From NCBI RefSeq assembly GCF_046159715.1, contig NZ_JBJXCT010000012.1, forward strand, positions 1-44,551: a stretch of DNA of 44,551 nt, given 5' to 3'. Source of the stretch: Pampinifervens sp037481935. GTDB taxonomy: Bacteria; Aquificota; Aquificia; Aquificales; Aquificaceae. Position 1 is the stretch's first letter; each line of letters opens with the position of its first letter. This document shows, piece by piece, positions 8,377 to 16,644 of the stretch. The notes under the pieces were generated by a model. It saw only the letters and a list, made by a program, of their open reading frames with translations. It was not told the origin of the DNA and searched no databases. The translations under genes and the position numbers were made by a program.

Positions 8377-9165
8377 ATGAGCAAGGTTTTTGTGGTAACA
8401 TCAGGAAAGGGGGGCGTAGGCAAAACCACAATAACAGCCAACCTTAGCGTTGCCTTAGCAAACTTTGGGAGAAAGGTTCTTGCGGTGGATGCGGACATAG
8501 GGCTCAGAAACCTTGACATGATACTGGGGCTTGAGAACAGGATTGTTTACGATGTGCTTGATGTGCTTGAAGGAAGAGTGGAGTTTCACAAGGCTCTGGT
8601 AAAGGATAAAAGGGGGCTGAGCCTCTGGCTCCTTCCCGCCAACCAGACAAAGAACAAGGATGCCATAGACAGGGGAAGGTGGGTAGAGCTTATAAACAGG
8701 GTTAAAGAATCAGGCGAGTATGATTACATATTCATAGATTCTCCCGCTGGTATAGAACAGGGTTTTCAGATAGCTGCGCTGCCTGCAGACACAGCCCTGG
8801 TGGTGGTAAACCCTGAAGTCTCTTCCATAAGGGATGCAGATAGGATTATAGGCTTGCTGGAAAACATGGGCAAGAAGGAATACTACCTTGTGATAAACAG
8901 GATGAAGTGGGATAGCGTGAAAAGAGGTGAGATGCTCTCAGTGGAAGACATAGTGGACATACTGAAAGCCCAGCCCATAGGCATAGTGCCGGAGGAGCCA
9001 AAGCTGGTGGACTTTACCAACAGAGGAGAGCCCATAGTTCTCTCAAAGGACTACAATGCATCAAAGGCAATCTTAGACATGGCAAGAAGGCTTGAAGGTG
9101 AGGATATACCTATGGTCCGCTACGGTGAGAAAAAGGGCCTTCTTGAGAAGCTTCTGGGTAGATAG
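8377..9165 (+). CDS. minD: Septum site-determining ATPase MinD
   Basis: 262 residues, normal for MinD. It has the deviant Walker A motif SGKGGVGKTT near residue 9 with the signature first Lys, VLAVDADIGLRNLDM (Walker A' / switch I) near 34-50, and YIFIDSPAGIE (Walker B) near 118. The C-terminal EKKGLLEKLLGR is an amphipathic membrane-targeting helix. ATP-bound MinD dimerises on the membrane and recruits MinC; MinE stimulates its ATPase. Coupled with minC (no gap) and minE (2 bases). Confidence 0.97.
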   Translation: MSKVFVVTSGKGGVGKTTITANLSVALANFGRKVLAVDADIGLRNLDMILGLENRIVYDVLDVLEGRVEFHKALVKDKRGLSLWLLPANQTKNKDAIDRGRWVELINRVKESGEYDYIFIDSPAGIEQGFQIAALPADTALVVVNPEVSSIRDADRIIGLLENMGKKEYYLVINRMKWDSVKRGEMLSVEDIVDILKAQPIGIVPEEPKLVDFTNRGEPIVLSKDYNASKAILDMARRLEGEDIPMVRYGEKKGLLEKLLGR

Positions 9166-9167
9166 CT

Positions 9168-9410
9168 ATGATATGGGACCTTCTTTTTAACAGAGGCAAG
9201 AGTAAAGATGAGGCAAAAAGAAGGCTGACTCTTGTGCTTTCATACGAGAGAAAGGGTCTTCCACCAAACTTTGTTGACAGGCTAAGAGATGACCTCATAT
9301 CCGTATTTTCCAAATATCCTCAGTTTGAGGTTAAAAAGATAGAGGTGGACATAAAAAGGGATAAGGACAATTTTGATGAGCTCTGGATTAGCATACCCTT
9401 CAAGCAATGA
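9168..9410 (+). CDS. minE: Cell division topological specificity factor MinE
   Basis: 80 residues, typical length. The N-terminal MIWDLLFNR is the membrane-binding segment, followed by SKDEAKRRLTLVLSYER, the anti-MinCD helix/strand, and a C-terminal dimerisation domain. It triggers MinD ATP hydrolysis and gives the oscillation or positional pattern. Its presence with minC and minD means that a full Min system operates, although minE is absent in many Gram-positive relatives. It overlaps the next gene by 4 bases. Confidence 0.93.
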   Translation: MIWDLLFNRGKSKDEAKRRLTLVLSYERKGLPPNFVDRLRDDLISVFSKYPQFEVKKIEVDIKRDKDNFDELWISIPFKQ

Positions 9411-10204
9411 AAGGTCCTGTTTTCCTTCTGGACCTTGATGGAGTTCTTGTAAAAGACAAGGCACTGAACCCCTTCGGCGACACGGTTGTCTTTCTTGAAG
9501 AACTCAGAAGGCTAAAGATACCCTTTAGAGTGGTTTCCAACAACTCCACAAGGCCTCCACAAAAACTCATAAGTGCCTTAAGTGAGAAAGGCATTGCGCT
9601 TATGGAGGATGAACTCATTACTCCTCTGTCTCTTCTGGGAAGCTATCTAAGGAGACAGGGTGTAAGAAAGGTTCTGTTTATAGGCATGCCTGCTGTTGAA
9701 GAATACCTGAAAGAACTTGGCTTTGAGGTGGTTCAGGACCATATGGCAGATGCAGTTGTAATAGGTCAGGACAGGAGCTTGGACTTCAAAAAGCTCAAGA
9801 TGGCAACCTCTGCCGTATTCCTGCACAGTGCCATATTAGTCCCCATAAACATGAGCAGAATAGTAAAAGATGACGATGGGCTTTACTTTCCGGGTGCAGG
9901 CTCCATCGCCCTTGCCATAGCTCATGCATGTAATTACGATAAAGACCTGCCAAACCTTGGAAAACCTTCAGAAGAGTTTATCAGGTATGCCCTTATGGGG
10001 CTGGATGGTGAGGATATCTATCTGGTGAGCGACGATGTATACACGGACCTGCTGGGTGCCAGAGACCTTGGCTTGAAAACCGTCTTTATGACCACAGGCA
10101 AGTATAAGAGAGAAGAACTCCTGAAAGCGGACTTTAAACCAGACCTTGTCTTTGACAGTCTTACACGGCTACTGGACTACCTTTATAAAGCTGTTCTTTC
10201 TTAA
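9407..10204 (+). CDS. HAD superfamily IIA hydrolase (NagD/p-nitrophenylphosphatase-like)
   Basis: 265 residues with the HAD motifs: DLDGVLVKD (nucleophile Asp near residue 8) and VVSNNSTRPPQ (motif II near 44-54, characteristic of the NagD branch). A C2-type cap follows, then GKPSEEF with the catalytic Lys and LVSDDVYTDLLGARDLGLKT with the motif IV acids. A sugar phosphate or nucleotide phosphatase is likely; the substrate is unknown. It is the last gene of the min operon through an ATGA overlap and converges on a SurA-like gene, sharing 36 bases. Confidence 0.85.
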   Translation: MKGPVFLLDLDGVLVKDKALNPFGDTVVFLEELRRLKIPFRVVSNNSTRPPQKLISALSEKGIALMEDELITPLSLLGSYLRRQGVRKVLFIGMPAVEEYLKELGFEVVQDHMADAVVIGQDRSLDFKKLKMATSAVFLHSAILVPINMSRIVKDDDGLYFPGAGSIALAIAHACNYDKDLPNLGKPSEEFIRYALMGLDGEDIYLVSDDVYTDLLGARDLGLKTVFMTTGKYKREELLKADFKPDLVFDSLTRLLDYLYKAVLS

Positions 10205-11011
10205 CCTTTCAAGAAGCTCCTGCCTTCTTGCTTCAATTTTTCTGGCAAGGAGTTCTTGCCTTTGCTCCTCTACGCTTTTGCCTTCCGTCACCTCTTCTTG
10301 AGAAATTACCTTTGCAATGTATATGTGGTCCTTGTCTTCGGCAAAGACAAGCTGTCCAGGGCTGGACCTCCAGACTTCTCTGTCAAGGGCTTCAACCAGT
10401 TCGCCTCTGCCAACCCTGAGCCTCTCCACCTTCAGACCCATTTCCCGTGCCAGGACTTCAGGCCCTTTTGTGGGTTCAAAGATAGCTTTGAGTTTTCCTT
10501 CGTCCTTTCTGTCCACCACAAGAAGCTCCACCTCTCTTACCAACTTTACATTTCCACTTTTCAGCCTTTCCAGCTCAAGCTCCACATCAGAGACCTTTAC
10601 CTCTCTCTCAAGAAAGGCCCTCAGCCCCTGTGTAGCCAGAAGTTCCCTCTCTAAAAACCTCCTCAGGTCCTGAAGGGTAAGCCCCTCCCTTGCAAGCTCT
10701 TGAGCTATACCGTCAATGGTCATCCTGTTTGCCCTGGCAATGCTCTGAAGTGCCTCCTCTATGAGCTCAGGGGGAACCTGCAGACCTCTCCCCATGAGAA
10801 ACTGATACAGAAGCATATTTTCTATGAGCTTATCCAGAATTTGCTTCCTGTCTGAGGTTGCGTAGTATAACATGCCCATCTTTATATCGCTTTCAAGGAC
10901 TGGTTCTGAGTTAACAGAGGCCACAACTCTGTCCACAAGTGTTGCAGAGAAGCTCAGAGTTGACCAAAGTAGAATTCCACAGAATATCTTTTTGAAGCCT
11001 CCTGAAACCAT
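10169..11011 (-). CDS. SurA-like periplasmic chaperone (SurA_N domain, no clear PPIase domain)
   Basis: 280 residues with a signal peptide (hydrophobic CGILLWSTLSFSA). The mature start DRVVASVNSEPVLESDI is the classic SurA N-terminal signature, followed by a helical domain and a short C-terminal part. The parvulin signature histidines and GG motifs are not evident, so this is probably a chaperone without isomerase activity. It would help outer-membrane proteins cross the periplasm. Its start lies inside the end of the upstream PpiC-like gene (58-base overlap), so the two are made together. Confidence 0.8.
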   Translation of the reverse strand: MVSGGFKKIFCGILLWSTLSFSATLVDRVVASVNSEPVLESDIKMGMLYYATSDRKQILDKLIENMLLYQFLMGRGLQVPPELIEEALQSIARANRMTIDGIAQELAREGLTLQDLRRFLERELLATQGLRAFLEREVKVSDVELELERLKSGNVKLVREVELLVVDRKDEGKLKAIFEPTKGPEVLAREMGLKVERLRVGRGELVEALDREVWRSSPGQLVFAEDKDHIYIAKVISQEEVTEGKSVEEQRQELLARKIEARRQELLERLRKNSFIKVVQ

Positions 11012-11775
11012 CTCTGAAAAACCTCCTGCCTTTTTTCCCTGAGAAGCTTTTCCCTTACTATGGGCCTTGCTTCTTCAAGGGGCATTATACCACTTCCCCT
11101 CCTGTCTGCCACCCTGAAGATAACATAAAGGCCACCCACCTCTATGGGTCTTGTGGTCTTGCCCACCTCGTAAGGATAAAGCTGGCGCCTGACTACCTCC
11201 GGTAGAGTCTGTATGGAATACCACATGGGCTGACCAGCCCTTACACCACTTTCCCTGACCGTAAGTCCTCGTGAGAGGCTGTAGTATACCTCGTTGGCCG
11301 TGTCAAGGCTGTCTGAGGTATACCTATCCAGGAGCACCTGTGCCGGAAGCTTGAAGTCTCTCAGGTTAAGGTAATAGTAAGCGGTTATCTGACCTTCCTT
11401 GACCTCAAGGTCTCCTGCTATCCTGCTTATTATCCTCTGACTCAGCATCTCTGTGGTTATAAGGTCCTTTGCCACATCGCTAAGGCGCTTGCTACCTATA
11501 TGCTTTTCCACATATTCTTCAAACTCTCTGGGCGTCACGGATATGCCCATCCTTCTGGCTTCCATATGTATTATCTTGCTCCTGACATACTCCACTATAA
11601 ATTCCTGAAGGTCTCTGGAGGTGGCTCTGGCGATTGGAAGGTGCAGTATCTCTCTCCAGTAGGCGTTAAAAGCCTGACGAACCTCGTTTAAGGTTATCTG
11701 TTCTTTGTCTATGCGTGCCACAACCCTTGCTGACGCAAGGTTCAGAAGCACAAGGATGATAAGGATTAGCTTCAT
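10954..11775 (-). CDS. PpiC/SurA-type peptidyl-prolyl isomerase-like periplasmic protein
   Basis: About 273 residues from ATG 11775 (MKLILIILVLLNLASARVVARI), which gives a clean signal peptide. An in-frame start 27 bases upstream would add nine residues before it and seems wrong. The body has a SurA_N-like helical region and a C-terminal parvulin-like domain (LRDFKLPAQVLLDRY, then YVIFRVADRRGSGIMPLEEARPIVREKL). It probably assists folding of exported proteins as a pair with the SurA-like protein encoded next. TATAAT on the minus strand at 11787-11782 is 6 bases before the ATG. Confidence 0.82.
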   Translation of the reverse strand: MKLILIILVLLNLASARVVARIDKEQITLNEVRQAFNAYWREILHLPIARATSRDLQEFIVEYVRSKIIHMEARRMGISVTPREFEEYVEKHIGSKRLSDVAKDLITTEMLSQRIISRIAGDLEVKEGQITAYYYLNLRDFKLPAQVLLDRYTSDSLDTANEVYYSLSRGLTVRESGVRAGQPMWYSIQTLPEVVRRQLYPYEVGKTTRPIEVGGLYVIFRVADRRGSGIMPLEEARPIVREKLLREKRQEVFQRWFQEASKRYSVEFYFGQL

Positions 11776-11792
11776 GGGTATATTATAGCAAT
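11776..11792. promoter_or_regulatory. 17-base divergent gap containing overlapping -10 elements
   Basis: Only 17 bases separate the divergent start codons of the PpiC-like gene (ATG 11775, minus) and the BASS transporter (ATG 11793, plus). The gap contains TATAAT on the minus strand (11787-11782) and TATTAT on the plus strand (11781-11786). The two -10 boxes overlap, so polymerase could occupy only one direction at a time, and both messages would be leaderless or nearly so. Confidence 0.45.
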
Positions 11793-12683
11793 ATGCAGGC
11801 AATTATCACCATAGGGATACTGCTCACCTTCAGTCTCCTGGGCCTTTATGTAAAAGAGCCTTTTTCCAGGCTCATGCCCGCTGTTCCTTATCTTCTTGCA
11901 CTCATTATGCTAAGCATGGGTATAACTCTGAGAAGTGCGGACTTTTTTGAGGTTTTCAGGAGACCTGCAAGAATAATCTATGCGGGGCTTTTACAGTTCA
12001 CCATCATGCCCTTTCTTGGCTATAGCCTTGCCCTCCTGCTCCGGGTTGATGAAAGACTTCTTTATGGTTCGGTTCTTGTGGGCTCCGCTCCCGGCGGAAC
12101 TGCCTCCAATGTGATAACATACCTTTCAAGGGGAGACCTTGCCTATTCGGTAAGCATGACCACCTTTTCCACTCTCATATCACCCGTGATGACTCCGCTT
12201 CTTACCTATTTTCTTGTGGGAAAAAGGGTTGATGTGCCCCTGTATTCCATGACCAGGGACTTACTGCTCATAATCCTTCTGCCGGTGATCGCAGGGATAG
12301 TAATGAGAAGGCTCTTTCCGCGTGTATTATATCTTGAGAGGATTTTGCCATACATTGCAGTTTTCTTCATAGGGCTTATAATCGCAACTGTTCTTGCTCT
12401 AAATGCAGACAGGCTCAGAGGTTCAGCTTTATCTGTATTTGTCCTCGTGATGCTTCACAACCTGCTTGGTTTTCTCCTCGGATACACCTTTGCAAGGCTC
12501 ACTGGTCTTGACAGAATAAGATCAAAGACCCTTTCCATAGAGGTAGGCATGCAGAATTCCGGGCTTGCTACAGTGCTGGCTCTCAGGTATTTTCCTCCAG
12601 AGTCTGCCCTGCCGGGAGCACTTTTCAGTCTTATGCAGAATGTAAACGGTCTACTGCTGTCTATAATCTACAGAAGGCTATGA
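11793..12683 (+). CDS. Bile acid:sodium symporter (BASS) family transporter
   Basis: 296 residues, hydrophobic throughout, with about nine or ten membrane segments. Family features include LIMLSMGITLRSADF near residue 40, the unwound-helix motif GSAPGGTASNVITYLSRGD near 98-117, and EVGMQNSGLATVLALRYF near 251-268. BASS proteins couple sodium entry to uptake or release of organic acids, pantothenate, pyruvate or arsenite; the substrate here is unknown. The ATG sits 6 bases after TATTAT, with no Shine-Dalgarno. It overlaps rlpA by 4 bases. Confidence 0.87.
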   Translation: MQAIITIGILLTFSLLGLYVKEPFSRLMPAVPYLLALIMLSMGITLRSADFFEVFRRPARIIYAGLLQFTIMPFLGYSLALLLRVDERLLYGSVLVGSAPGGTASNVITYLSRGDLAYSVSMTTFSTLISPVMTPLLTYFLVGKRVDVPLYSMTRDLLLIILLPVIAGIVMRRLFPRVLYLERILPYIAVFFIGLIIATVLALNADRLRGSALSVFVLVMLHNLLGFLLGYTFARLTGLDRIRSKTLSIEVGMQNSGLATVLALRYFPPESALPGALFSLMQNVNGLLLSIIYRRL

Positions 12684-13333
12684 GAAGGCTTGTGTTTCTT
12701 GCATCCCTTTTTGTCTCTTCCTGTTCCATTACGGTGCGGGAGAAACTGCCAGAGACTCGGGGTCAGCTCAGGGTCAACTGTCCTGAAGTTATTCAGACTA
12801 AGGGCTTTTACTGCAAGGGAGACAGAGCATACAGCAATCTCCTTCAGAGCGGGAGCAGAGTGAAAGTGATAAGCCTCCTTACGGGAAAGAGCATAACCAT
12901 AGCGGTTTTCAGAGGGGAGGAGGAAAGGGGTATATGCGTGCCGGCAAGGTTTGAAAGTCTACTTGGCGGTGAGCCATTTCCTGCAAGGATTGAGGTAGAA
13001 AGGTGTGGCATAGATGACAGGAGAATCTGCCCTGCCTACATAAGGGGTCTTGCCAGCTACTACGCAGACCCTTACCATGGAAGACAGACACCTTACGGAA
13101 GAGCCTACGACATGCACGGCTATTATGCAGCAAGCCCAGACCTGCCTCTTGGCAGTCTCCTCATGGTCAGAAACCTGAAGAACGGAAGAGAGGTCAGGGT
13201 GAAGGTAATTGACAGAGGGCCTCTGAAGGCGGGAAGGGTGCTTGACCTCTCTTACTCTGCTGCAAGAGACCTGGATATGATAAAAGACGGTGTGGTGGAA
13301 GTTCAGGCTCAGGTGTTAAGATGTGGGGAGTGA
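12680..13333 (+). CDS. rlpA: RlpA-like septal ring lytic transglycosylase lipoprotein
   Basis: 217 residues. A short signal peptide ends in a lipobox-like VSSC (Cys15). The C-terminal double-psi beta-barrel has the RlpA hallmarks: GLASYYADPYHGRQTPYG near residue 122, LPLGSLLMVRNLKNGREV, and the catalytic-type VKVIDRGPLKAGRVLDLS. RlpA cleaves denuded glycan strands at the division septum. A preceding region of about 100 residues with several Cys is not recognised. No SPOR domain follows, so it is shorter than Pseudomonas-type RlpA. Translated in overlap with the transporter. Confidence 0.87.
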   Translation: MRRLVFLASLFVSSCSITVREKLPETRGQLRVNCPEVIQTKGFYCKGDRAYSNLLQSGSRVKVISLLTGKSITIAVFRGEEERGICVPARFESLLGGEPFPARIEVERCGIDDRRICPAYIRGLASYYADPYHGRQTPYGRAYDMHGYYAASPDLPLGSLLMVRNLKNGREVRVKVIDRGPLKAGRVLDLSYSAARDLDMIKDGVVEVQAQVLRCGE

Positions 13334-13373
13334 AAGGAGAATCACTTGCCCCTGCAGCAGCTCAAGGAGAGGC

Positions 13374-13402
13374 TTGACAATTTTTCATCCATATAAGACA
13401 AT
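13374..13402 (+). promoter_or_regulatory. Candidate promoter of the regulator-mod operon
   Basis: A perfect -35 TTGACA (13374-13379) is followed 17 bases later by GACAAT (13397-13402; 4 of 6 matches to TATAAT). Transcription would start about 3 bases before the ATG at 13412. A T-rich spacer and alternate AT-rich hexamers such as TATATT at 13402 leave the exact -10 open. No clear operator palindrome is visible. Confidence 0.5.
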
Positions 13403-13411
13403 ATATTATCA

Positions 13412-14398
13412 ATGAACAGAGTAAGAGAAAAGCGACAACTGCTTGGGTTTTCTCAGGAAGAGCTTGCAAGACTGGCAGGCATTCCAAGAACCACCATAAG
13501 CGCCATTGAGTCGGGCAGAGCCGTCCCCTCAGTAGATTACGCCATAAGGCTTTCTAAGGTGCTTGGATGCAGCGTGGAAGAACTTTTCTCTCAGGAGGAG
13601 TTTATTCCTTTTCCGGGCTTTGAAAGGGGGCTCTTCGTAAGCTACAGGGTAGGGCACAGAAAGATTCTTTTTCCTGTAAGCCTCGCAGAAAGTAAGGAAA
13701 GTCCTGAAGGCTTTTTAAAAAAAGAGGGTATTGAATGGTTTGAAAAGAAGCACAGGCATACCTACACCTTTGCAGGCTGTGACCCATCCTTCAAGCTCCT
13801 TTCAGAAGCACTGAGAGAGGAAGGGATAAGGCTTCTGGTTGTAAACCTCCCAAGCATGAAGGCTCTTGAACTTTTAAAGGCGGGCTTTGTTCACATGGCA
13901 GGAATGCATATGGGAAGCTTTGAAGAAAATGTGAAGGTTGCAAGGGATTTTCTTGGTGAAGGATACAGAATTTTAAGACTTTTCTCCTGGGAAGAGGGGA
14001 TAATGGCAAGAAAAGTTATCTCTCTCAGAGAGCTTGGAAGGAAATTATGGCTGGCAAGAGAAGAGGGAAGCGGTGCAAGAAAGGTCTTTGATGAGTTAAG
14101 GATAGACATGAACATAGAGAACTTTAGAGTGGTCACGGGAGGTCATGAGAACATAGCCTTCAGTCTGAAAGAAGGCTTTGGGGACGCCGGAATAGGCACA
14201 AGAGCCTCTGCCTTTGATTATGGACTTGATTTCATGGGAGTCAAGTGGGAGGACTATTGCCTCTGCTACAGGGAGGAGCTAGAGGAGGAGCAAGAGTTTT
14301 TAAGATTGCTTGACTTTCTAAGAGGGAAAAGATACAGCAGACTCCTCTCTTACCTGCCGGGATATAAGAAAAAACCTATGGAGGAGGTAGCCACATGA
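13412..14398 (+). CDS. XRE-family regulator with C-terminal periplasmic-binding-protein-like domain
   Basis: 328 residues. The N-terminal 65 residues are a helix-turn-helix of the Cro/cI type (REKRQLLGFSQEELARLAG, then TISAIESGRAVPS). The remainder resembles the PBP-like ligand-binding domain (Pfam PF12727 type) found in molybdate-related regulators: FAGCDPSF near 130, VNLPSMKALELLKAGFVHMAGMH near 155-175 and GGHENIAFSLKEGFGDAGIGTRA near 247-270. It overlaps modA by 4 bases, so molybdate-responsive control of modABC is the simplest inference; the ligand is not shown by the sequence. Confidence 0.82.
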   Translation: MNRVREKRQLLGFSQEELARLAGIPRTTISAIESGRAVPSVDYAIRLSKVLGCSVEELFSQEEFIPFPGFERGLFVSYRVGHRKILFPVSLAESKESPEGFLKKEGIEWFEKKHRHTYTFAGCDPSFKLLSEALREEGIRLLVVNLPSMKALELLKAGFVHMAGMHMGSFEENVKVARDFLGEGYRILRLFSWEEGIMARKVISLRELGRKLWLAREEGSGARKVFDELRIDMNIENFRVVTGGHENIAFSLKEGFGDAGIGTRASAFDYGLDFMGVKWEDYCLCYREELEEEQEFLRLLDFLRGKRYSRLLSYLPGYKKKPMEEVAT

Positions 14399-15153
14399 AA
14401 ACATTGCTCCTTCTTCTACTGGGACTACTGAGCCTTGCACATGCAGAGCTTATAAGGGTATTTGCCGCCGCAGACCTGCGGTATGCCCTCAAGGAGATTG
14501 CAGGCCTTTATCAAAAGAGGTATCCAGAAGATAAAATAGAGCTCGTCTTTGGCTCTTCAGGCAAGGGCTATGCACAGGTCAGAGCTGGAGCACCCTTTCA
14601 CATATACTTTTCTGCAAATATGAAGTATGTGGAGGAGCTATACAAAGAGGGGCATATAATAACAGAGCCAAAACTCTACGCAGTTGGAAGGATAGTAGTC
14701 TGGACCAGGAAAGACTCGCCTTTTGACCCCTCAAAGTTTCCGGATGTGCTTCTTGACCCAAGGGCCAGAAGAATAGCCATAGCCAACTGGGAACATGCTC
14801 CCTATGGCAGGGCAGCAAAGGAGGCCCTTGAAAGCTATGGAGTCTTTGAAAGGGTAAGAAATAAGCTTGTCCTGGGTGAGAATATATCTCAGACTGCCAG
14901 CTTTGTTTACTCTGGCGCTGCAGACATAGGCATAATAGCCCTTTCACTGGCTCTTGCCCCTCAGATGGAGGCAAGAGGAAAATACTGGCTCATACCAGAA
15001 GACAAGCACGAAAGGCTGGCTCAGGGATATGGAATAACAAAAGAGGGTGGCAAGCTGAAAAACAGCAAGAGGTTTTACGATTTCATAGGCTCACCAGAAG
15101 CAAGAAAAATATTCGTTAAATACGGCTTTGTCCTTCCGGGAGAGGCAAGGTGA
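14395..15153 (+). CDS. modA: Molybdate ABC transporter substrate-binding protein ModA
   Basis: 252 residues with a clean signal peptide ending AHA. The mature protein starts ELIRVFAAADLRYALKEIA, the ModA strand with anion-binding Ser/Ala positions, followed by FGSSGKGYAQVRAGAPFHIYFSAN and a C-terminal SPEARKIFVKYGF. It would capture molybdate or tungstate in the periplasm for ModBC. The Shine-Dalgarno GGAGGAGG lies inside the end of the regulator gene. A supply of Mo or W is needed for the formate dehydrogenase encoded at 27577-30612. Confidence 0.92.
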   Translation: MKTLLLLLLGLLSLAHAELIRVFAAADLRYALKEIAGLYQKRYPEDKIELVFGSSGKGYAQVRAGAPFHIYFSANMKYVEELYKEGHIITEPKLYAVGRIVVWTRKDSPFDPSKFPDVLLDPRARRIAIANWEHAPYGRAAKEALESYGVFERVRNKLVLGENISQTASFVYSGAADIGIIALSLALAPQMEARGKYWLIPEDKHERLAQGYGITKEGGKLKNSKRFYDFIGSPEARKIFVKYGFVLPGEAR

Positions 15154-15821
15154 TGGTAGACATAAACCCCATCCCCATATGGCTCACCCTCAAGCTCTCC
15201 TTCTGGACAACCCTGATACTGCTCGTAATTGGTATCCCCCTTTCTTATTATCTAGCCTACACAAAAAGCAGGCTTGGACTTCTTATTGAAGCCCTTACCA
15301 CACTACCCCTTGTGCTTCCACCTACGGTGCTGGGCTTTTATCTCCTTTTGCTCCTGAGCAAGCACGGCATCATAGGCTCTCTGTGGTATAAACTCCTTGA
15401 CCGTCAGCTGGTTTTTCATTTTGAAGGTATAGTTATAGCATCTGTTATATACAGCCTGCCCATGATGGTGCATCCCCTTACATCCGGCTTCAGGAGCGTT
15501 CCACTCAACATAATAGAAGCAAGCTGGACGCTGGGAAAATCAAAGTTACAGACCCTATTCAGAGTCATCCTTCCAAACATGAAAGCGTCCGTGCTTACGG
15601 GCACAGTCCTGAGCTTTGCCCACACTATAGGCGAGTTTGGAGTGGTCCTCATGGTGGGAGGCAATATTGAGGGGGATACCCGTGTGGTCTCCATAGCCAT
15701 ATACGATGCGGTGGAAGCCATAGACTACGCAACCGCCCATGTATACGCAGGCATCCTTTTTGTGGCCTCCTTCATAAGCCTTGCCCTGCTGTATGCGGTA
15801 AACAGGAGGTGGAGCCTGTGA
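15153..15821 (+). CDS. modB: Molybdate ABC transporter permease ModB
   Basis: About 222 residues with five or six membrane helices. The cytoplasmic coupling loop has the permease EAA motif: EASWTLGKSKLQTLFRVILP near residue 125, and the family motif AHTIGEFGVVLMVGGN follows. The start is ATG 15153, one base into the modA TGA; GTG 15150 is an alternative. It forms the membrane channel with ModA and ModC. Confidence 0.92.
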   Translation: MVDINPIPIWLTLKLSFWTTLILLVIGIPLSYYLAYTKSRLGLLIEALTTLPLVLPPTVLGFYLLLLLSKHGIIGSLWYKLLDRQLVFHFEGIVIASVIYSLPMMVHPLTSGFRSVPLNIIEASWTLGKSKLQTLFRVILPNMKASVLTGTVLSFAHTIGEFGVVLMVGGNIEGDTRVVSIAIYDAVEAIDYATAHVYAGILFVASFISLALLYAVNRRWSL

Positions 15822-16594
15822 TAAGGGTAAGGGTCAAGAAACTGCTTCACGGTTTTGATGGCGATTTCTGGCTTGATGTGGAGCTTGAGGTCAGGGGAAC
15901 AGAGTTTCTGGTAATCCTCGGTCAGTCTGGCAGCGGGAAGACCACTCTTCTCAGATGCATAGCCGGACTTGAAAAACCAGAAGAGGGCTACATAGAGGTG
16001 GATGGGCAGGTCTGGTTTGATTCAAAAAGGGGAATAAACCTGCCACCTCAAAGGAGAGATGTGGGCTTTGTCTTTCAGGACTATGCCCTCTTTCCCAACA
16101 TGACAGTGCTGGAAAATGTCATGTATGGTATGAAAGAGAAAAACAGAGATTATGCCCTTGAACTTCTGAGGATGGCTGGGCTTGAGGGGCTCAGGGACAA
16201 GAAACCAGACAGGCTTTCTGGGGGACAGAAACAGAGGGTTGCCCTTCTCAGGGCTCTGGCGAAGGAGCCACGGGTCCTCCTTCTTGATGAGCCCCTCTCC
16301 GCCCTCGACCCAGAGCTCAGGCAGGAGCTTCAGAAGGAGCTTAAGGACTTTCAGAGAAAATCCTCCATCCCAGCCCTCATGGTAAGCCATGACAGAGAGG
16401 AAGCATTAAGGCTTGCAGACAGAGTTATAAAAGTTCAGAGGGGCAGAGTAATAGAAGAAGGAGAACCGCAGAGAATTCTCCCAGATAGATATGCAACTCT
16501 CATAAGTAAAGTGCAGGAAGAAGACGGAACAATTCTCACCTTGCGAATCGGAGATAAACTGGCAAGCGTAAAGGTTCCTTTAGCCTCTCCTTAA
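15818..16594 (+). CDS. modC: Molybdate ABC transporter ATPase ModC
   Basis: About 258 residues. It has Walker A GQSGSGKTTLL near residue 35, a Q-loop (VFQDYALFPNM), ABC signature LSGGQKQRVALLRAL near 130, Walker B LLLDEPLSALD and the H-loop VSHDREEA. I choose GTG 15818 because AGGAGGT lies 7 bases upstream and GTGA overlaps the modB stop; an in-frame GTG at 15809 is less well placed. The protein stops soon after the ATPase domain and lacks the full C-terminal TOBE/Mop molybdate sensor of E. coli ModC, which makes the upstream regulator the likelier sensor. Confidence 0.92.
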   Translation: MIRVRVKKLLHGFDGDFWLDVELEVRGTEFLVILGQSGSGKTTLLRCIAGLEKPEEGYIEVDGQVWFDSKRGINLPPQRRDVGFVFQDYALFPNMTVLENVMYGMKEKNRDYALELLRMAGLEGLRDKKPDRLSGGQKQRVALLRALAKEPRVLLLDEPLSALDPELRQELQKELKDFQRKSSIPALMVSHDREEALRLADRVIKVQRGRVIEEGEPQRILPDRYATLISKVQEEDGTILTLRIGDKLASVKVPLASP

Positions 16595-16630
16595 CTGAAT
16601 CTTAACAGTCTTTGGGTAAAATACTATATT
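16591..16630 (+). promoter_or_regulatory. phoU promoter with PHO-box-like direct repeat
   Basis: TTAACA (16602-16607) and TATATT (16625-16630) are 17 bases apart, a good sigma-70 type promoter. A second TTAACT lies 11 bases upstream (16591-16596), giving two TTAAC(A/T) elements in the 11-base period known for Bacillus PhoP boxes. The upstream element overlaps the modC stop codon. Phosphate control of phoU is inferred from this pattern only. Confidence 0.5.
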
Positions 16631-16644
16631 TAAGGAGGGTAATG

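Noticed and set aside
15809..15817. Upstream GTG as modC start
   Set aside because: The AGGAGGT ribosome site overlaps or abuts this codon; the GTG at 15818 has ideal spacing and a GTGA overlap with modB.
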